In this document: positions 17,669-26,206 of the stretch, piece by piece
Layout: every line of letters begins with the position of its first letter
How positions within the stretch are numbered: position 1 is the stretch's first letter
Assembly (NCBI GenBank): GCA_009668205.1
Contig: WJYM01000006.1
Span: 248,001-312,000 of the forward strand
DNA: 64,000 nucleotides
Source of the DNA: Enterobacteriaceae bacterium RIT691
GTDB taxonomy: Bacteria > Pseudomonadota > Gammaproteobacteria > Enterobacterales > Enterobacteriaceae
Direction of reading: 5' to 3'
The notes under the pieces: generated by a model
What the model saw: only the letters and a program-made list of their open reading frames with translations
Told to the model about the DNA's origin: nothing
Databases searched by the model: none
Translations under genes and position numbers: made by a program

Positions 17669-18616
17669 ATGAATATCAGACTCATCGCGTCTGCCATCCC
17701 CTTGCTTTTGGCCCATTCTGCCCTCGCTGCCGCACCGCAAAATTACCTCTACACGTCATCAGGCGAGCTGGAAACTCACCGTTCACTGCTCGAACGGCAG
17801 GATATTCATGGCGTTCAAATCGTTTATTCATGGAAACAACTGGAAACGGCAAAAGAGGTGTACGATTTCGCGGACATCGAGCGCGACCTGGCCCAGGTGA
17901 ATACTCTGCATAAAAAACTGTTCATCCAGATTCAGGATCGTTTTTTTGAAGCGAAGGCGCGGAACATTCCAGCCTATCTGCAGACGCCCGCCTACGGGGG
18001 TGGTTTGGTCGCGCAGACGGATAACCCGGGTGAAGGCAAAGCCCCGGCGACGGGTTGGGTGGCGATGCAGTGGAACCCGGACGTTCGTGAACGTTACCAG
18101 AAACTGTTAACCGCGCTGGCGGCAAAGTTCGATGGCAAAATTGCCGGGATCAATCTGCCGGAAACCGCCATTGATATCGACATGAAAAAGGCCAAAAACG
18201 GGTTTACCTGTGACAACTATTTCGCCGCCACGCTCGATAACATCCAGTTTGCCCGCAAAACCTTCCAGCATTCCCACGTGGTGCAGTACGTCAACTTCTG
18301 GCCGTGTGAATGGGATAACGACCATCAGTACATGTCACGCCTGTTCGCCGTGGCGCAACAGAATCACATTGGCCTTGGCGGCCCGGATATTGTGCCTTAC
18401 AAGCAGGCGCAGATGAAAAATGCTTACCCGTTTTTCCATCAGTACAAAGGGAAATTGGATCTGGTGGCCATGGCGATTCAGGAGCCCACGCTGACCTATA
18501 CCAACCCGAAAACCCACAAGAAATTTACCCGCGAAGAGTTTACTGACTTTGCGGAAAGCTACCTCGGGGCGAACATCATTTTCTGGAGCACGCAGTCGCC
18601 GTGGCTTAAGCAGTGA
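17669..18616 (+). CDS. secreted glycoside-hydrolase-like protein of unknown substrate
   Basis: The 315-residue protein has a signal peptide (MNIRLIASAIPLLLAHSALA) and then sequence that reads like a TIM-barrel glycosidase: VQIVYSWKQLETAKEVYDF, IAGINLPETAID and MAIQEPTLTY. The Glu residues in NLPET and IQEP are candidate acid/base and nucleophile, as in clan A hydrolases. I cannot name a family or substrate. It follows mdcH by 56 bases on the same strand but is unrelated to malonate chemistry as far as I can tell. Its end overlaps mdcR by 11 bases, tail to tail. Confidence 0.8.
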   Translation: MNIRLIASAIPLLLAHSALAAAPQNYLYTSSGELETHRSLLERQDIHGVQIVYSWKQLETAKEVYDFADIERDLAQVNTLHKKLFIQIQDRFFEAKARNIPAYLQTPAYGGGLVAQTDNPGEGKAPATGWVAMQWNPDVRERYQKLLTALAAKFDGKIAGINLPETAIDIDMKKAKNGFTCDNYFAATLDNIQFARKTFQHSHVVQYVNFWPCEWDNDHQYMSRLFAVAQQNHIGLGGPDIVPYKQAQMKNAYPFFHQYKGKLDLVAMAIQEPTLTYTNPKTHKKFTREEFTDFAESYLGANIIFWSTQSPWLKQ

Positions 18617-19532
18617 TCCCGCGCGCGTACATACGCCCTTCTGCCGCCAGCGCCAGCAGATCCTGGTCGCGCTCACGATTATGTAAGTAGACAATCGAAA
18701 TCAGCTGGCGCATCTGATAGGGCTCCGCCAGCTTCAACAGCTGCACGTCATTTTCGTAGACTTTTTTCATGCGCCCGGGGATCAGTGAAAAGCCCACGCC
18801 CGCCTGTACCAGGCTTATCATTGAGAAAATATCGTTTACGCGGGTCACAATTTCCGGCTCAAACCCGGCAACATTAAACGCGTCCTGGAAACCCGCGTAG
18901 GTCGCAAATCCTTCAGCCAGTGAGACAAATTTCCGGTCTGAGTAGTCACGCAAGTCTGCCGTTTGTGTCGCATTAAGTTTTTCACTTCCTGGTGCGGCGA
19001 GGAAAATATCGTCATGAAACAGCGGCACCACATCGAATTTAGATCCGGCAAACTCGCCTTCGTTGGTGGAAATCAAAATCGCGTCCAGGGCGTCGTCTTC
19101 GAGCATATCGAGCAGCATTTGGTTTGATCCCATGGTCAAATCCAGCTCCAGCGAGGGCCGACGCAGCTTCATGCCCATGATGATTTTCGGCACCGTTTCC
19201 AGCGTCAGCGAATAAAGCGTGCCGATACGCAACCGCCCACGCCCGATACCCGCCACTTTGCGGGTCTGCTCCAGCCCTTTGCTCATAAGACTGATCACAT
19301 CCTGACAATACTCAAGCAGCGTCCAGGCGGCAGGCAATGGCAGCAGATTACGGCCTTTATGCACAAACAGCGGGCATCCCACACCTTCTTCCAGCGTATG
19401 CAGTGCCCGGTGGACGCTGACGCTGCTCAGTCCCAGCGCCTCAGCGGTGCGGGCGATGTTGCCTTTGTTCATGAACATCATAAAGACGCTCAGTTTGCGG
19501 AAGGTAATGTCCTGATTGATATCGTCTTTCAT
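18606..19532 (-). CDS. mdcR: LysR-type regulator of malonate use MdcR
   Basis: The 308-residue protein has an N-terminal winged helix-turn-helix (about 11-70, GNIARTAEALGLSSVSVHRAL) and a LysR effector domain. A LysR gene called mdcR (or mauR) stands at the end of mdc operons in Klebsiella and relatives, so regulation of mdcA-H by malonate is the likely job. It is convergent with the secreted glycosidase-like gene rather than divergent from mdcA, so autoregulation through a shared promoter is not expected. Confidence 0.85.
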   Translation of the reverse strand: MKDDINQDITFRKLSVFMMFMNKGNIARTAEALGLSSVSVHRALHTLEEGVGCPLFVHKGRNLLPLPAAWTLLEYCQDVISLMSKGLEQTRKVAGIGRGRLRIGTLYSLTLETVPKIIMGMKLRRPSLELDLTMGSNQMLLDMLEDDALDAILISTNEGEFAGSKFDVVPLFHDDIFLAAPGSEKLNATQTADLRDYSDRKFVSLAEGFATYAGFQDAFNVAGFEPEIVTRVNDIFSMISLVQAGVGFSLIPGRMKKVYENDVQLLKLAEPYQMRQLISIVYLHNRERDQDLLALAAEGRMYARGITA

Positions 19533-19746
19533 CGCAGTCCGTTTCCATCAGTCGTGGTGCAGTGAGTATACCTGCTTAGCGATAAAATTTTGGCGAACTT
19601 CAGAGGCTTCCCGCCCGAAAACGCACGTTACCTACGGTATGCGCCAAAGCGTTCCCCTCAGGCAGAGAGGGAAAAGCAGCTAACGGGGTAGCTGCCGGAC
19701 TGAATGACCATGGTTCAGGGGACGATTTGCCTCGCCGCAGGCATGC

Positions 19747-19989
19747 TTACAGGATCTTCTTAAGATCCATCTCTTCCTGAATACGCTCGCTGTACTGCTG
19801 GTGCGTTCTGATGGCCTCTTCAACCCCTGCGTTGTAAATCGCCACTCCCAGCGTTTCGATGACGAAATCCGTAAAAAAATCAGCATCAAACTGCTCTAAG
19901 GACAGGCTGAACTGGTCTTCACAGTAGTCCATCAGTTTGGTGCGAATGGTATCCTTCTCTTCTTTCGTCAGGGTAATTGCGGACATCAC
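19747..19989 (-). CDS. DUF2164 family protein
   Basis: An 80-residue cytoplasmic protein with the DUF2164 pattern: LTKEEKDTIRTKLMDYCEDQ followed by FFTDFVIETLGVAIYNAGVE. No function is known for the family. Two ATGs stand side by side at the start; the second may be the real one. It has no evident operon partner. Confidence 0.8.
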   Translation of the reverse strand: MMSAITLTKEEKDTIRTKLMDYCEDQFSLSLEQFDADFFTDFVIETLGVAIYNAGVEEAIRTHQQYSERIQEEMDLKKIL

Positions 19990-20079
19990 GATGCCTTATG
20001 TTGGTGGGTAAAATCAGACGGTGGGAAATGTTTCAGGGCAGCTTAAGGTTGCCCTGCTGCATTGGTAGCTCAAACGGCA

Positions 20080-20439
20080 TTAACGTTCAGGGAGCAACGC
20101 CTGCAGTTTTTGAATAACGCTATCGACATCCAGTGCCACATAGGGGAATACCTCGAGATGGATAATTTTATGTTTGGGGAATCCGTTACGAATAAACCGA
20201 TACTTCAGGCCTGGCGCACAGATCAGGACATCAGCCCCCCGCTTCTGCAATTCTTCGGCATCTGATTCCGTATTGTCTAACGTTAACGTCCAGGGGAGAT
20301 GTCGGGCGTTAATTTCTCTATTGAGTGCATTGACAAAGTTTTCTGGCGTGACGTGCCCTGAGTAAATACCGTTATCGGGCAAAGGGAAGCGACCTAATAT
20401 TGGTGTAGGCTGGAATACAAAATAGATGTGCTTTTCCAT
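20080..20439 (-). CDS. small cytoplasmic protein, possibly PTS IIB-like
   Basis: A 119-residue protein starts MEKHIYFVFQPTPILGRFPL. The block RGADVLICAPGLKYRF, followed by a hydrophobic strand, recalls the P-loop cysteine of PTS IIB-type domains, but this is a guess. I chose the ATG at 20439; the longer frame upstream lies within the acetyltransferase gene. It sits 34 bases downstream of that gene and is probably cotranscribed with it. Confidence 0.6.
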   Translation of the reverse strand: MEKHIYFVFQPTPILGRFPLPDNGIYSGHVTPENFVNALNREINARHLPWTLTLDNTESDAEELQKRGADVLICAPGLKYRFIRNGFPKHKIIHLEVFPYVALDVDSVIQKLQALLPER

Positions 20440-20473
20440 CGTGATACCCGGCTCCAATCTGGAAACCCCCGTT

Positions 20474-20944
20474 TCAGAGTTCAATGGCCATCTCCATGCA
20501 GCGCAGGTCTGACTGCGCCATCTTTGAGTAGTGCGTACTTTCTTTAAGAAACAGAAAGCCATGTTTTTCATAAAACGTCTGCGCATTGGGCGTAGAGGCG
20601 AGAATGAGTCGCTTCAAGCCTCTTTGAATCGCTTCGTCTTTAAGGGTGTTGAGGATCTGGCTGGTCACCCCTTTGCCCACGTAATCTGGTAAGGTAAAAA
20701 TGGCCTCCACGCTTGCGCAGGAAAGGTCAAGATATCCCGTTGCCACCAGCCTGGCATCGGCTGTCTCAGCCACAAAGAACGGGAACTTAGATATCACTTT
20801 GCGGTAATTTTCAGGCATCGCCTCAGGGGTCCAGGCCATCAGCACCTCGGCGCTATAGCTGGTTTTACACCCGTCCCTAATTGAAAGGTTTCTGATATGC
20901 CAACATGCTTCTGCCTCTTCCGGTACCGCCCGCCTTATTCTCAT
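20474..20944 (-). CDS. GNAT-family N-acetyltransferase
   Basis: The 156-residue protein starts MRIRRAVPEEAEACWHIRNL. It has the acetyl-CoA binding pattern of GNAT enzymes in PDYVGKGVTSQILNTL (GxG/A type) and the later NAQTFYEKHGFLFL. It should transfer an acetyl group to an unknown amine. It is divergent from blc across about 300 bases that contain no other gene. Confidence 0.9.
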   Translation of the reverse strand: MRIRRAVPEEAEACWHIRNLSIRDGCKTSYSAEVLMAWTPEAMPENYRKVISKFPFFVAETADARLVATGYLDLSCASVEAIFTLPDYVGKGVTSQILNTLKDEAIQRGLKRLILASTPNAQTFYEKHGFLFLKESTHYSKMAQSDLRCMEMAIEL

Positions 20945-21241
20945 GCTGTGGTCCTTTGCGTCGCTATCACCGGTTTATATTTATCATAAATAAAATCTGT
21001 TTCAATACCTTAGCCCTGTAAACCGGACACCGGCATTTTTGCGCTCCGTCCCCCTTCAAGCCGTTATCTGTTTTGCTTCAATATTTGCGCCACGTTTAGC
21101 TGATTTAATACGCCATCGCTGAGCTGATCTCTTTTTGTATAAAATCCGATATGCTGAAGAATCCGATTTTCGCCGCCTGTCATTATCCTTCTTCATTTTC
21201 TTCTATATTTTATTCATCACGTTAAGATAATGAGGGGCGCG

Positions 21242-21778
21242 ATGAAACTATGGCATATCACGACAGGCGTCATGGTGATGTTCACCCTGGCCGCCTGTAA
21301 ATCACCGACCCCACCCAAGGGCGTAAAGCCAGTGAAAGATTTCAATGCCAGCCGCTATCTTGGCAAATGGTACGAAATTGCACGTCTGGATTATTATTTC
21401 GAACGTGGGCTTACGCATGTCACCGCCGAATACAGCCTGAAGAAAGATGGAACGCTTCGGGTGCTAAATCGTGGTTTTGACCCGGTGAAATCAACGTGGA
21501 AGGAGAGTGAAGGGAAAGCGGTATTTGTTGGCCCGGAGAACATTGCAGCCCTGAAAGTGTCCTTTTTCGGCCCTCTGTATGCCGGGTATAATGTTATCGC
21601 CATCGATCCTGACTACCAATACGCACTGGTGAGCGGGCAGAGTCGAGAGTATTTGTGGATTTTATCGAGGACACCAGAAATACCGATGGACATTCGAATT
21701 AAATATCTTGAAATTGCTCAGGAGAATGGATTTCCGACGAATAAGTTAGTCTGGGTAAAGCAGGATAATCAACCCTGA
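21242..21778 (+). CDS. blc: outer-membrane lipocalin Blc
   Basis: A bacterial lipocalin that binds lipids or fatty acids at the outer membrane and is linked to stationary phase and envelope stress in E. coli. The signal peptide ends in the lipobox LAAC (Cys19) with Lys at +2, so the lipoprotein should go to the outer membrane. The lipocalin GxW motif is YLGKWYEIAR; KVSFFGPLYAGYNVIAIDPD and EYLWILSRTP follow. I chose the ATG at 21242, after GAGGGGCGCG, which gives 178 residues. Confidence 0.93.
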   Translation: MKLWHITTGVMVMFTLAACKSPTPPKGVKPVKDFNASRYLGKWYEIARLDYYFERGLTHVTAEYSLKKDGTLRVLNRGFDPVKSTWKESEGKAVFVGPENIAALKVSFFGPLYAGYNVIAIDPDYQYALVSGQSREYLWILSRTPEIPMDIRIKYLEIAQENGFPTNKLVWVKQDNQP

Positions 21779-21785
21779 AAGCAGT

Positions 21786-21804
21786 GGCCTGCGCCATGCA
21801 GGCC
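21786..21804. terminator. hairpin between blc and the luxR-type gene
   Basis: GGCCTGC-GCCAT-GCAGGCC is a perfect seven-base stem eight bases after the blc stop. No T-run follows, so it may be only a weak terminator or a 3' protecting hairpin. Confidence 0.5.
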
Positions 21805-21869
21805 ATTCGCCATCACCACACCCACTTATTATTGACTTCTTAGTCTGCCGCTTGCCGTTCCAGTTAGCA

Positions 21870-22430
21870 TTAATGGTAGTGGTGATTCTGCGTCAGCCAG
21901 TTTTTAAACACGTCGCTGTGGAGTGTTCGCATCAAATCAACAGCCCCGCTGCACCCCATCTTTTTTATCAACGTCTGTCGAATCTGGTATACCGTTTTAA
22001 CATGCAGATTCAGATGCCCTCCCATTTCAGCCATCCGTTTGCCTTCTTTTATCAAATCAATTAATAATCTTTCACGACGCGTCAGCAGCACCGGAGATTT
22101 AGGCTTTACCTGCGTTTCGTTTGAATGAATAATTGAAGTCATAAATTTCTGCAACTCGGCTATGCCTGACCGCGTTGGAAACTGATAAAAAGAGAGCCCA
22201 TCCAAAAAGTGAAAATGCGAACCGTCTGTCAGCAGGATAATTTTGTTTTTATTCAGATCATATTGATGTTCCAGAACATCAAGATACTTGTCCTCGGTTA
22301 AGAACACGTACCGCACTGCTTTATTCTCAAAGGTCATCTGCTGTAAAATATTCTCCAGCCCACATCGGAGATAATGATCAGACAGCCAGAGGTCGGCATA
22401 GTCTGACCGCACATAGTCTTCGCTACGCAT
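21870..22430 (-). CDS. LuxR-type (FixJ/NarL fold) transcription regulator
   Basis: The 186-residue protein ends with a LuxR-type helix-turn-helix: LLTRRERLLIDLIKEGKRM, GGHLNLHVKTVYQIRQTLIK. The N-terminal 120 residues (MRSEDYVRSDYADLWLSDHY) form no domain I recognise, so it resembles the BglJ/RcsA-like group of atypical regulators. I chose the ATG at 22430 with GGA upstream. It lies downstream of ycgZ-ymgA-ariR on the same strand, where E. coli has ymgC, and about 110 bases separate it from ariR. Confidence 0.8.
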   Translation of the reverse strand: MRSEDYVRSDYADLWLSDHYLRCGLENILQQMTFENKAVRYVFLTEDKYLDVLEHQYDLNKNKIILLTDGSHFHFLDGLSFYQFPTRSGIAELQKFMTSIIHSNETQVKPKSPVLLTRRERLLIDLIKEGKRMAEMGGHLNLHVKTVYQIRQTLIKKMGCSGAVDLMRTLHSDVFKNWLTQNHHYH

Positions 22431-22541
22431 GATTAATTTCCAGTTCAGAAATACGATAATAACAAGGTCGATAAAAATGAACTGACCCACCGTTGAACAT
22501 TTAACTATAGTTGCTATTCATTGACTTGCCTGGCGGATGTA

Positions 22542-22820
22542 TCAAATATCATCCATTGTATGCCCGACGACAATCTCCAACGTTTTTCTGATGACGTCCG
22601 CATGCACCACATCGTCAGTAACTTCCAGGCGTTGGAGCAGGGAAAGAATAATATTTTTGTTATTAATATGCTCTCCCTTTATAAGAATATGGCGTATAGC
22701 TGCACCCAATACGATGACTTCTTCCGCAAGCGCATCTCCGGCATGACGAAAATAGTCTGACAGAGAATGATCTGGCAAAGCACTATAAATATCAGGTTGT
22801 TGAATCATTGCTGTGTTCAT
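22542..22820 (-). CDS. ariR: biofilm/acid-resistance regulator AriR (YmgB)
   Basis: The 92-residue protein matches E. coli YmgB/AriR, especially NNKNIILSLLQRLE and ADVIRKTLEIV. AriR is a small helical dimer that affects biofilm and acid resistance; in E. coli the family acts through the Rcs system. It is the third gene of the ycgZ-ymgA-ariR unit on the minus strand. The start at 22820 follows GGTGAAACG. Confidence 0.92.
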   Translation of the reverse strand: MNTAMIQQPDIYSALPDHSLSDYFRHAGDALAEEVIVLGAAIRHILIKGEHINNKNIILSLLQRLEVTDDVVHADVIRKTLEIVVGHTMDDI

Positions 22821-22848
22821 CGTTTCACCATCATAAAAAGTTTAACGT

Positions 22849-23148
22849 TTAGTGAGTTTTTCCTTGTCCCGACTTCAAATTTTCACCTGACAGCATGCGG
22901 ATAATTTCCGTCTGATCGCTCTTTTTAGACTGATGCTTTGAGGGTGTTTTCTCGCTCACCACCGCTTCGATATAGGCGATGATCAGCGGGAAAGCATCAC
23001 GTCGACGCGCATCCCCCTCAATGTCCTGCATGTCACGAAGTTGAGTCAGCAGAGCCATTGAGTTCACCGCCACTTTACGTTTCAGCAGCATTAATACTGC
23101 CTGGCCGATGAGTTCGTTTGTGAGTTGTTCAATGTCGCTTCTGTTCAT
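22849..23148 (-). CDS. ymgA: two-component connector protein YmgA
   Basis: The 99-residue protein starts MNRSDIEQLTNELIGQAVLM, which aligns with the start of E. coli YmgA. Like its neighbours it is a small helical protein of the YmgB/YcgZ family and should act on Rcs signalling. I chose the ATG at 23148; one directly before it at 23151 shares the AGAGAGAG ribosome site. The longer upstream frame overlaps ycgZ and is not used. Confidence 0.85.
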   Translation of the reverse strand: MNRSDIEQLTNELIGQAVLMLLKRKVAVNSMALLTQLRDMQDIEGDARRRDAFPLIIAYIEAVVSEKTPSKHQSKKSDQTEIIRMLSGENLKSGQGKTH

Positions 23149-23221
23149 CATCGCTCTCTCTTTGCCGTAGTCCCTGGAGCGGGACACCACAGCAGGTTGA
23201 TTTACACCCTTAAGCGGCAGG

Positions 23222-23461
23222 TCAACGTTCAAACAGTAAGCCAATTAACGCGTTGTAATGACCTTTCTCCTCTGTGCAGGAGGCTCTTTCCAAACGGCTT
23301 AGCAATTTTGTGCACAGGGATTTACGGTTCAGGCTGCGTCCGTCGCTAAGAATTTCCACCACAATCTGTCCCAGCGTCTCCTGCTGAGTGGGCAAATGGG
23401 CTCTATTGAAATACTGCGAGATTGCGTTGGCCGAATCTGAAATGTAACCATTTTGCTGCAT
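23222..23461 (-). CDS. ycgZ: two-component connector protein YcgZ
   Basis: A 79-residue protein nearly identical to E. coli YcgZ in its conserved parts: ANAISQYFNRAHLPTQQETL and KSLCTKLLSRLERA, ending HYNALIGLLFER. It is the first gene of the BluR-controlled operon. In E. coli, blue light and cold relieve BluR repression, and these proteins then raise colanic acid and lower curli through Rcs. It is divergent from bluF. Confidence 0.94.
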   Translation of the reverse strand: MQQNGYISDSANAISQYFNRAHLPTQQETLGQIVVEILSDGRSLNRKSLCTKLLSRLERASCTEEKGHYNALIGLLFER

Positions 23462-23520
23462 GAGTCTCTCCTGTACGAATCAGTAAAAGGTTAACGTTGC
23501 GTAACTTAACGATAGGAAAA

Positions 23521-23541
23521 TTGTACACAAAAGCTGTACAA
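23521..23541. promoter_or_regulatory. candidate BluR operator upstream of ycgZ
   Basis: TTGTACA-CAAAAGC-TGTACAA is a perfect seven-base inverted repeat, 60 bases upstream of the ycgZ start. A MerR-type repressor site in this place would fit BluR control of ycgZ-ymgA-ariR. Confidence 0.65.
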
Positions 23542-23629
23542 ATGCATGATTCGATATTTAGCAAAAAGTGCTAATCATTTATTTTCAACAAATTAAGAAT
23601 TATACATAGGCATTAATCTGATAATTATC

Positions 23630-23647
23630 TGTACACCTCTTTTGTAC
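23630..23647. promoter_or_regulatory. second TGTACA operator-like site
   Basis: TGTACA (23630-23635), seven bases, then TGTAC (23643-23647). The spacing equals that of the site at 23521. It lies about 140 bases before bluF and could give cooperative binding. Confidence 0.45.
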
Positions 23648-23785
23648 TCATTTTTTGTGATGACATCGATATCCTCTGCCCCTGACGATCGTTGTCACTT
23701 TCAAGTAAAACATTCGTTAATTTAATGTGTTAACTCTCCTCCGATCTGTTAGGGTTAAAAGACCTCTTCCCTATGCCGGAAAATC

Positions 23786-25006
23786 ATGCTCACTACCATT
23801 ATCTACCGCAGTCATCTGTGTGATGACGTCCCGGTGAAGGCCCTCGAAAGTATGGTCGCCGCCGCTAATCTCAAAAATGGTCGTGCTGATGTGACAGGCA
23901 TTTTACTGTTTAACGGCACACATTTTTTTCAACTGCTTGAAGGCCCTGAAGAGAACGTAAAGGCCATCTATCAGGCAATTTGTCACGACAAACGCCACTA
24001 CAATGTGGTCGAACTGCTGTGCGATTACGGGCCTTCACGCCGGTTTGGTAAGGTGGGGATGGAGCTTTTCGATTTGCGGGAGCATGACAAGGATGACGTT
24101 TTACAGACCATCCTGGACAAAGGCACATCACGGTATCAACTGACCTACCACGATCGGGCGCTGCAGTTTTTCCGGACTTTTGTGGAAGCCACCGAAAAAG
24201 AAAATTATTTCGAGATCCCTTCTGCCGACAGTTGGGATTTTATCCCGACCGATGACGCCCGCACGGTTTCACTGGCATCAGTAAGCAGCGATGCCTACTG
24301 CGGCTTTGCATTTCAGCCCATCATCGATCCTCTCACTCAGGAAATCGTTTCGCTTGAAGCCCTGCTGCGTACTCGCTCAGGCGGGTCGCCGCAGAACTAT
24401 TTTGAGTGTCTCAGCGGCGACGAGATTTATCTGGCCGATTTGGACAGCAAAAAGATAGCCTTCGCCCTGGCGGCCTCGCTGGGCCTGCGCGATCAGGTTC
24501 TGTCAGTGAACCTTCTGCCGATGACCCTGGTTAAGGTGCCTGATGCGGTGACTGTGTTACTCAACGCGATTGCCGAGAATGGCCTGGTTCCTGAGCAGAT
24601 CATTGTCGAATTCACCGAACGTGAGGCTATTTCTGAGTTTGAGGCTTTCAGTCAGACGGTACGAACGCTGAAAGGCTCGGGGATAAGCGTGGCCATAGAC
24701 CACTTCGGCGCGGGGTTTGCCGGACTGCAGCTGTTGGCTCAGTTCCAGCCGGACCGCATTAAAATCAATCGTGATCTTGTTCGCGACGTCCATAAAAGCG
24801 GTCCGCGACAGGCCATCATTCAGGCCATTATCAAATGCTGTACATCACTGGAAATTGCTATATCCGCCGTGGGAGTTGAACAACCGGAGGAGTGGATGTG
24901 GCTCGAGTCGGCCGGGATCTCTCAGTTCCAGGGGCATTTATTTGCCGAACCTTGCTTCTGTGGGATCCCTGCGGTTGCCTGGCCGGAGAAAAAAACCGCG
25001 CTGTAA
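23786..25006 (+). CDS. bluF: blue-light sensor BluF (BLUF domain with degenerate EAL)
   Basis: The N-terminal BLUF domain (about 1-95) keeps the flavin-contacting Tyr7, Asn31 and Gln49 (MLTTIIYRS, LKNGR, FFQLLEG). The C-terminal EAL domain is degenerate: EALLR and EFTE are kept, but DDFG is DHFG, KID is KIN, and the AEGVE glutamate is replaced (AVGVE). As in E. coli BluF, it should not break down c-di-GMP but bind and release the repressor BluR when lit. The 406 residues match the family. bluR follows on the same strand. Confidence 0.95.
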   Translation: MLTTIIYRSHLCDDVPVKALESMVAAANLKNGRADVTGILLFNGTHFFQLLEGPEENVKAIYQAICHDKRHYNVVELLCDYGPSRRFGKVGMELFDLREHDKDDVLQTILDKGTSRYQLTYHDRALQFFRTFVEATEKENYFEIPSADSWDFIPTDDARTVSLASVSSDAYCGFAFQPIIDPLTQEIVSLEALLRTRSGGSPQNYFECLSGDEIYLADLDSKKIAFALAASLGLRDQVLSVNLLPMTLVKVPDAVTVLLNAIAENGLVPEQIIVEFTEREAISEFEAFSQTVRTLKGSGISVAIDHFGAGFAGLQLLAQFQPDRIKINRDLVRDVHKSGPRQAIIQAIIKCCTSLEIAISAVGVEQPEEWMWLESAGISQFQGHLFAEPCFCGIPAVAWPEKKTAL

Positions 25007-25149
25007 TTATCTGATTCCACCTGCTGTCGTTGCTGACGGCAGGTCTCCCTTTCCACACCTGAGAACACTCTCACGCCTCGCCTCCCTGCTCTTTCAGTAT
25101 CGTTTATCCAATGTTCAGCGTTTTTTAACTATGCTTAAGATAAGGCTGC

Positions 25150-25174
25150 TGTACAATAAATAATAAATTGTACA
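25150..25174 (+). promoter_or_regulatory. TGTACA inverted repeat upstream of bluR
   Basis: TGTACAA (25150-25156) and TTGTACA (25168-25174) form a perfect inverted repeat with an AT-only 11-base centre, 57 bases before the bluR start. The motif is shared with the ycgZ/bluF sites, which suggests autoregulation, though the half-site spacing differs (13 instead of 7 between TGTACA cores). Confidence 0.6.
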
Positions 25175-25230
25175 AACACGCTGACTCGTTAATTTGCTAA
25201 GGACGTTTCGGTTCAAGTATGAGGGACGCT

Positions 25231-25962
25231 ATGGGCTTTTACAGCATAGGCGATGTCGCCGAACGATGCGGTATCAATCCCGTGACCCTGCGCGCCTGGC
25301 AGCGTCGCTATGGGTTGTTAAAACCTCAGCGCAGCGAAGGCGGCCACCGGCAGTTCGATGAAGAAGATATTCAACGCATTGAAGAGATCAAGCGCTGGAT
25401 CAAAAACGGTGTCCCTGTCGGCAAGGTCAAAGCGTTGCTGGAAGAGAGTACCGTGGCAAAGCATGATGACTGGAGCACCCTGCAGGAAGAGATGATGTCG
25501 GCCCTGCGTTTTGCCCACCCGGCCAGGCTTCGGGCGAAAATCAGCGCGCTGGGGCGTGAACATACTTCAGGCGATCTTATCGATCACGTTTTTGTTCCGG
25601 TACGCCAGCGTCTCAGCCTCGATCATAATACCGCCCGTATCATGTGTAGCCTGCTTGATGGCGTGCTGATTGAGTTTGCCACCTCATGCCTGTCTGAATC
25701 CCGTAAAAAAGGGGGTAAAGAGGGGCTGCTGATTGGCTGGGATACCGACGATCGCACGCGGTTGTGGCTGGAGGCCTGGCGTCTGTCTCAGCAGGGTTGG
25801 CACATTGCCGTGTTGGCCGAGCCGTTGGACTCCCCGCGCCCGGAGCTTTTTCCTGGCCAGCAGCTGTTTGTCTGGACAGGCATTGAGCCGACCCGCCGCC
25901 AACAGGAGTTACTTCAGCACTGGCACGAACAGGGCTATTCGCTGATTTTTCATCACCCCTGA
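25231..25962 (+). CDS. bluR: MerR-type repressor BluR
   Basis: The N-terminal MerR helix-turn-helix is almost identical to E. coli BluR/YcgE ([36 protein letters not shown]). The C-terminal half is the effector part that meets BluF instead of B12 or metal. The ATG at 25231 after GAGGGACGCT gives 243 residues, the E. coli length. It should repress ycgZ-ymgA-ariR in the dark. Confidence 0.95.
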   Translation: MGFYSIGDVAERCGINPVTLRAWQRRYGLLKPQRSEGGHRQFDEEDIQRIEEIKRWIKNGVPVGKVKALLEESTVAKHDDWSTLQEEMMSALRFAHPARLRAKISALGREHTSGDLIDHVFVPVRQRLSLDHNTARIMCSLLDGVLIEFATSCLSESRKKGGKEGLLIGWDTDDRTRLWLEAWRLSQQGWHIAVLAEPLDSPRPELFPGQQLFVWTGIEPTRRQQELLQHWHEQGYSLIFHHP

Positions 25963-26044
25963 TTCTGCCAGGGCTGGCGTCGCTCTGCGGATATGGGCGT
26001 TGTTCCATGGGCAAGGATTCCCCTTTGCCAGGAACAGCCTGACG

Positions 26045-26125
26045 CTATGCCAGTTCCATGATCATTTCATACCAGGTCTCTCCGCCATGGCTCGAATCGG
26101 ACCGGCAGAACGCCCACTGCGCCAT
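26045..26125 (-). CDS. possible very small protein
   Basis: A 26-residue frame, MAQWAFCRSDSSHGG to MELA, has a good ribosome site (GGAG, five bases, ATG), unusual for a chance frame. It lies between bluR and the next LysR gene, on the opposite strand to both. I do not recognise it. Confidence 0.35.
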   Translation of the reverse strand: MAQWAFCRSDSSHGGETWYEMIMELA

Positions 26126-26206
26126 AACGTCTCCGGGATAAATACAAAAGGACTTGTGAGTTATTCTATCGCGCGATAATAATGAAGTTACTGCATTTTT
26201 TTCAGC

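Noticed and set aside
23786-25006. bluF as an active cyclic-di-GMP phosphodiesterase
   Set aside because: Several catalytic residues of the EAL domain are changed (DHFG, KIN, AVGVE), so enzyme activity is unlikely.
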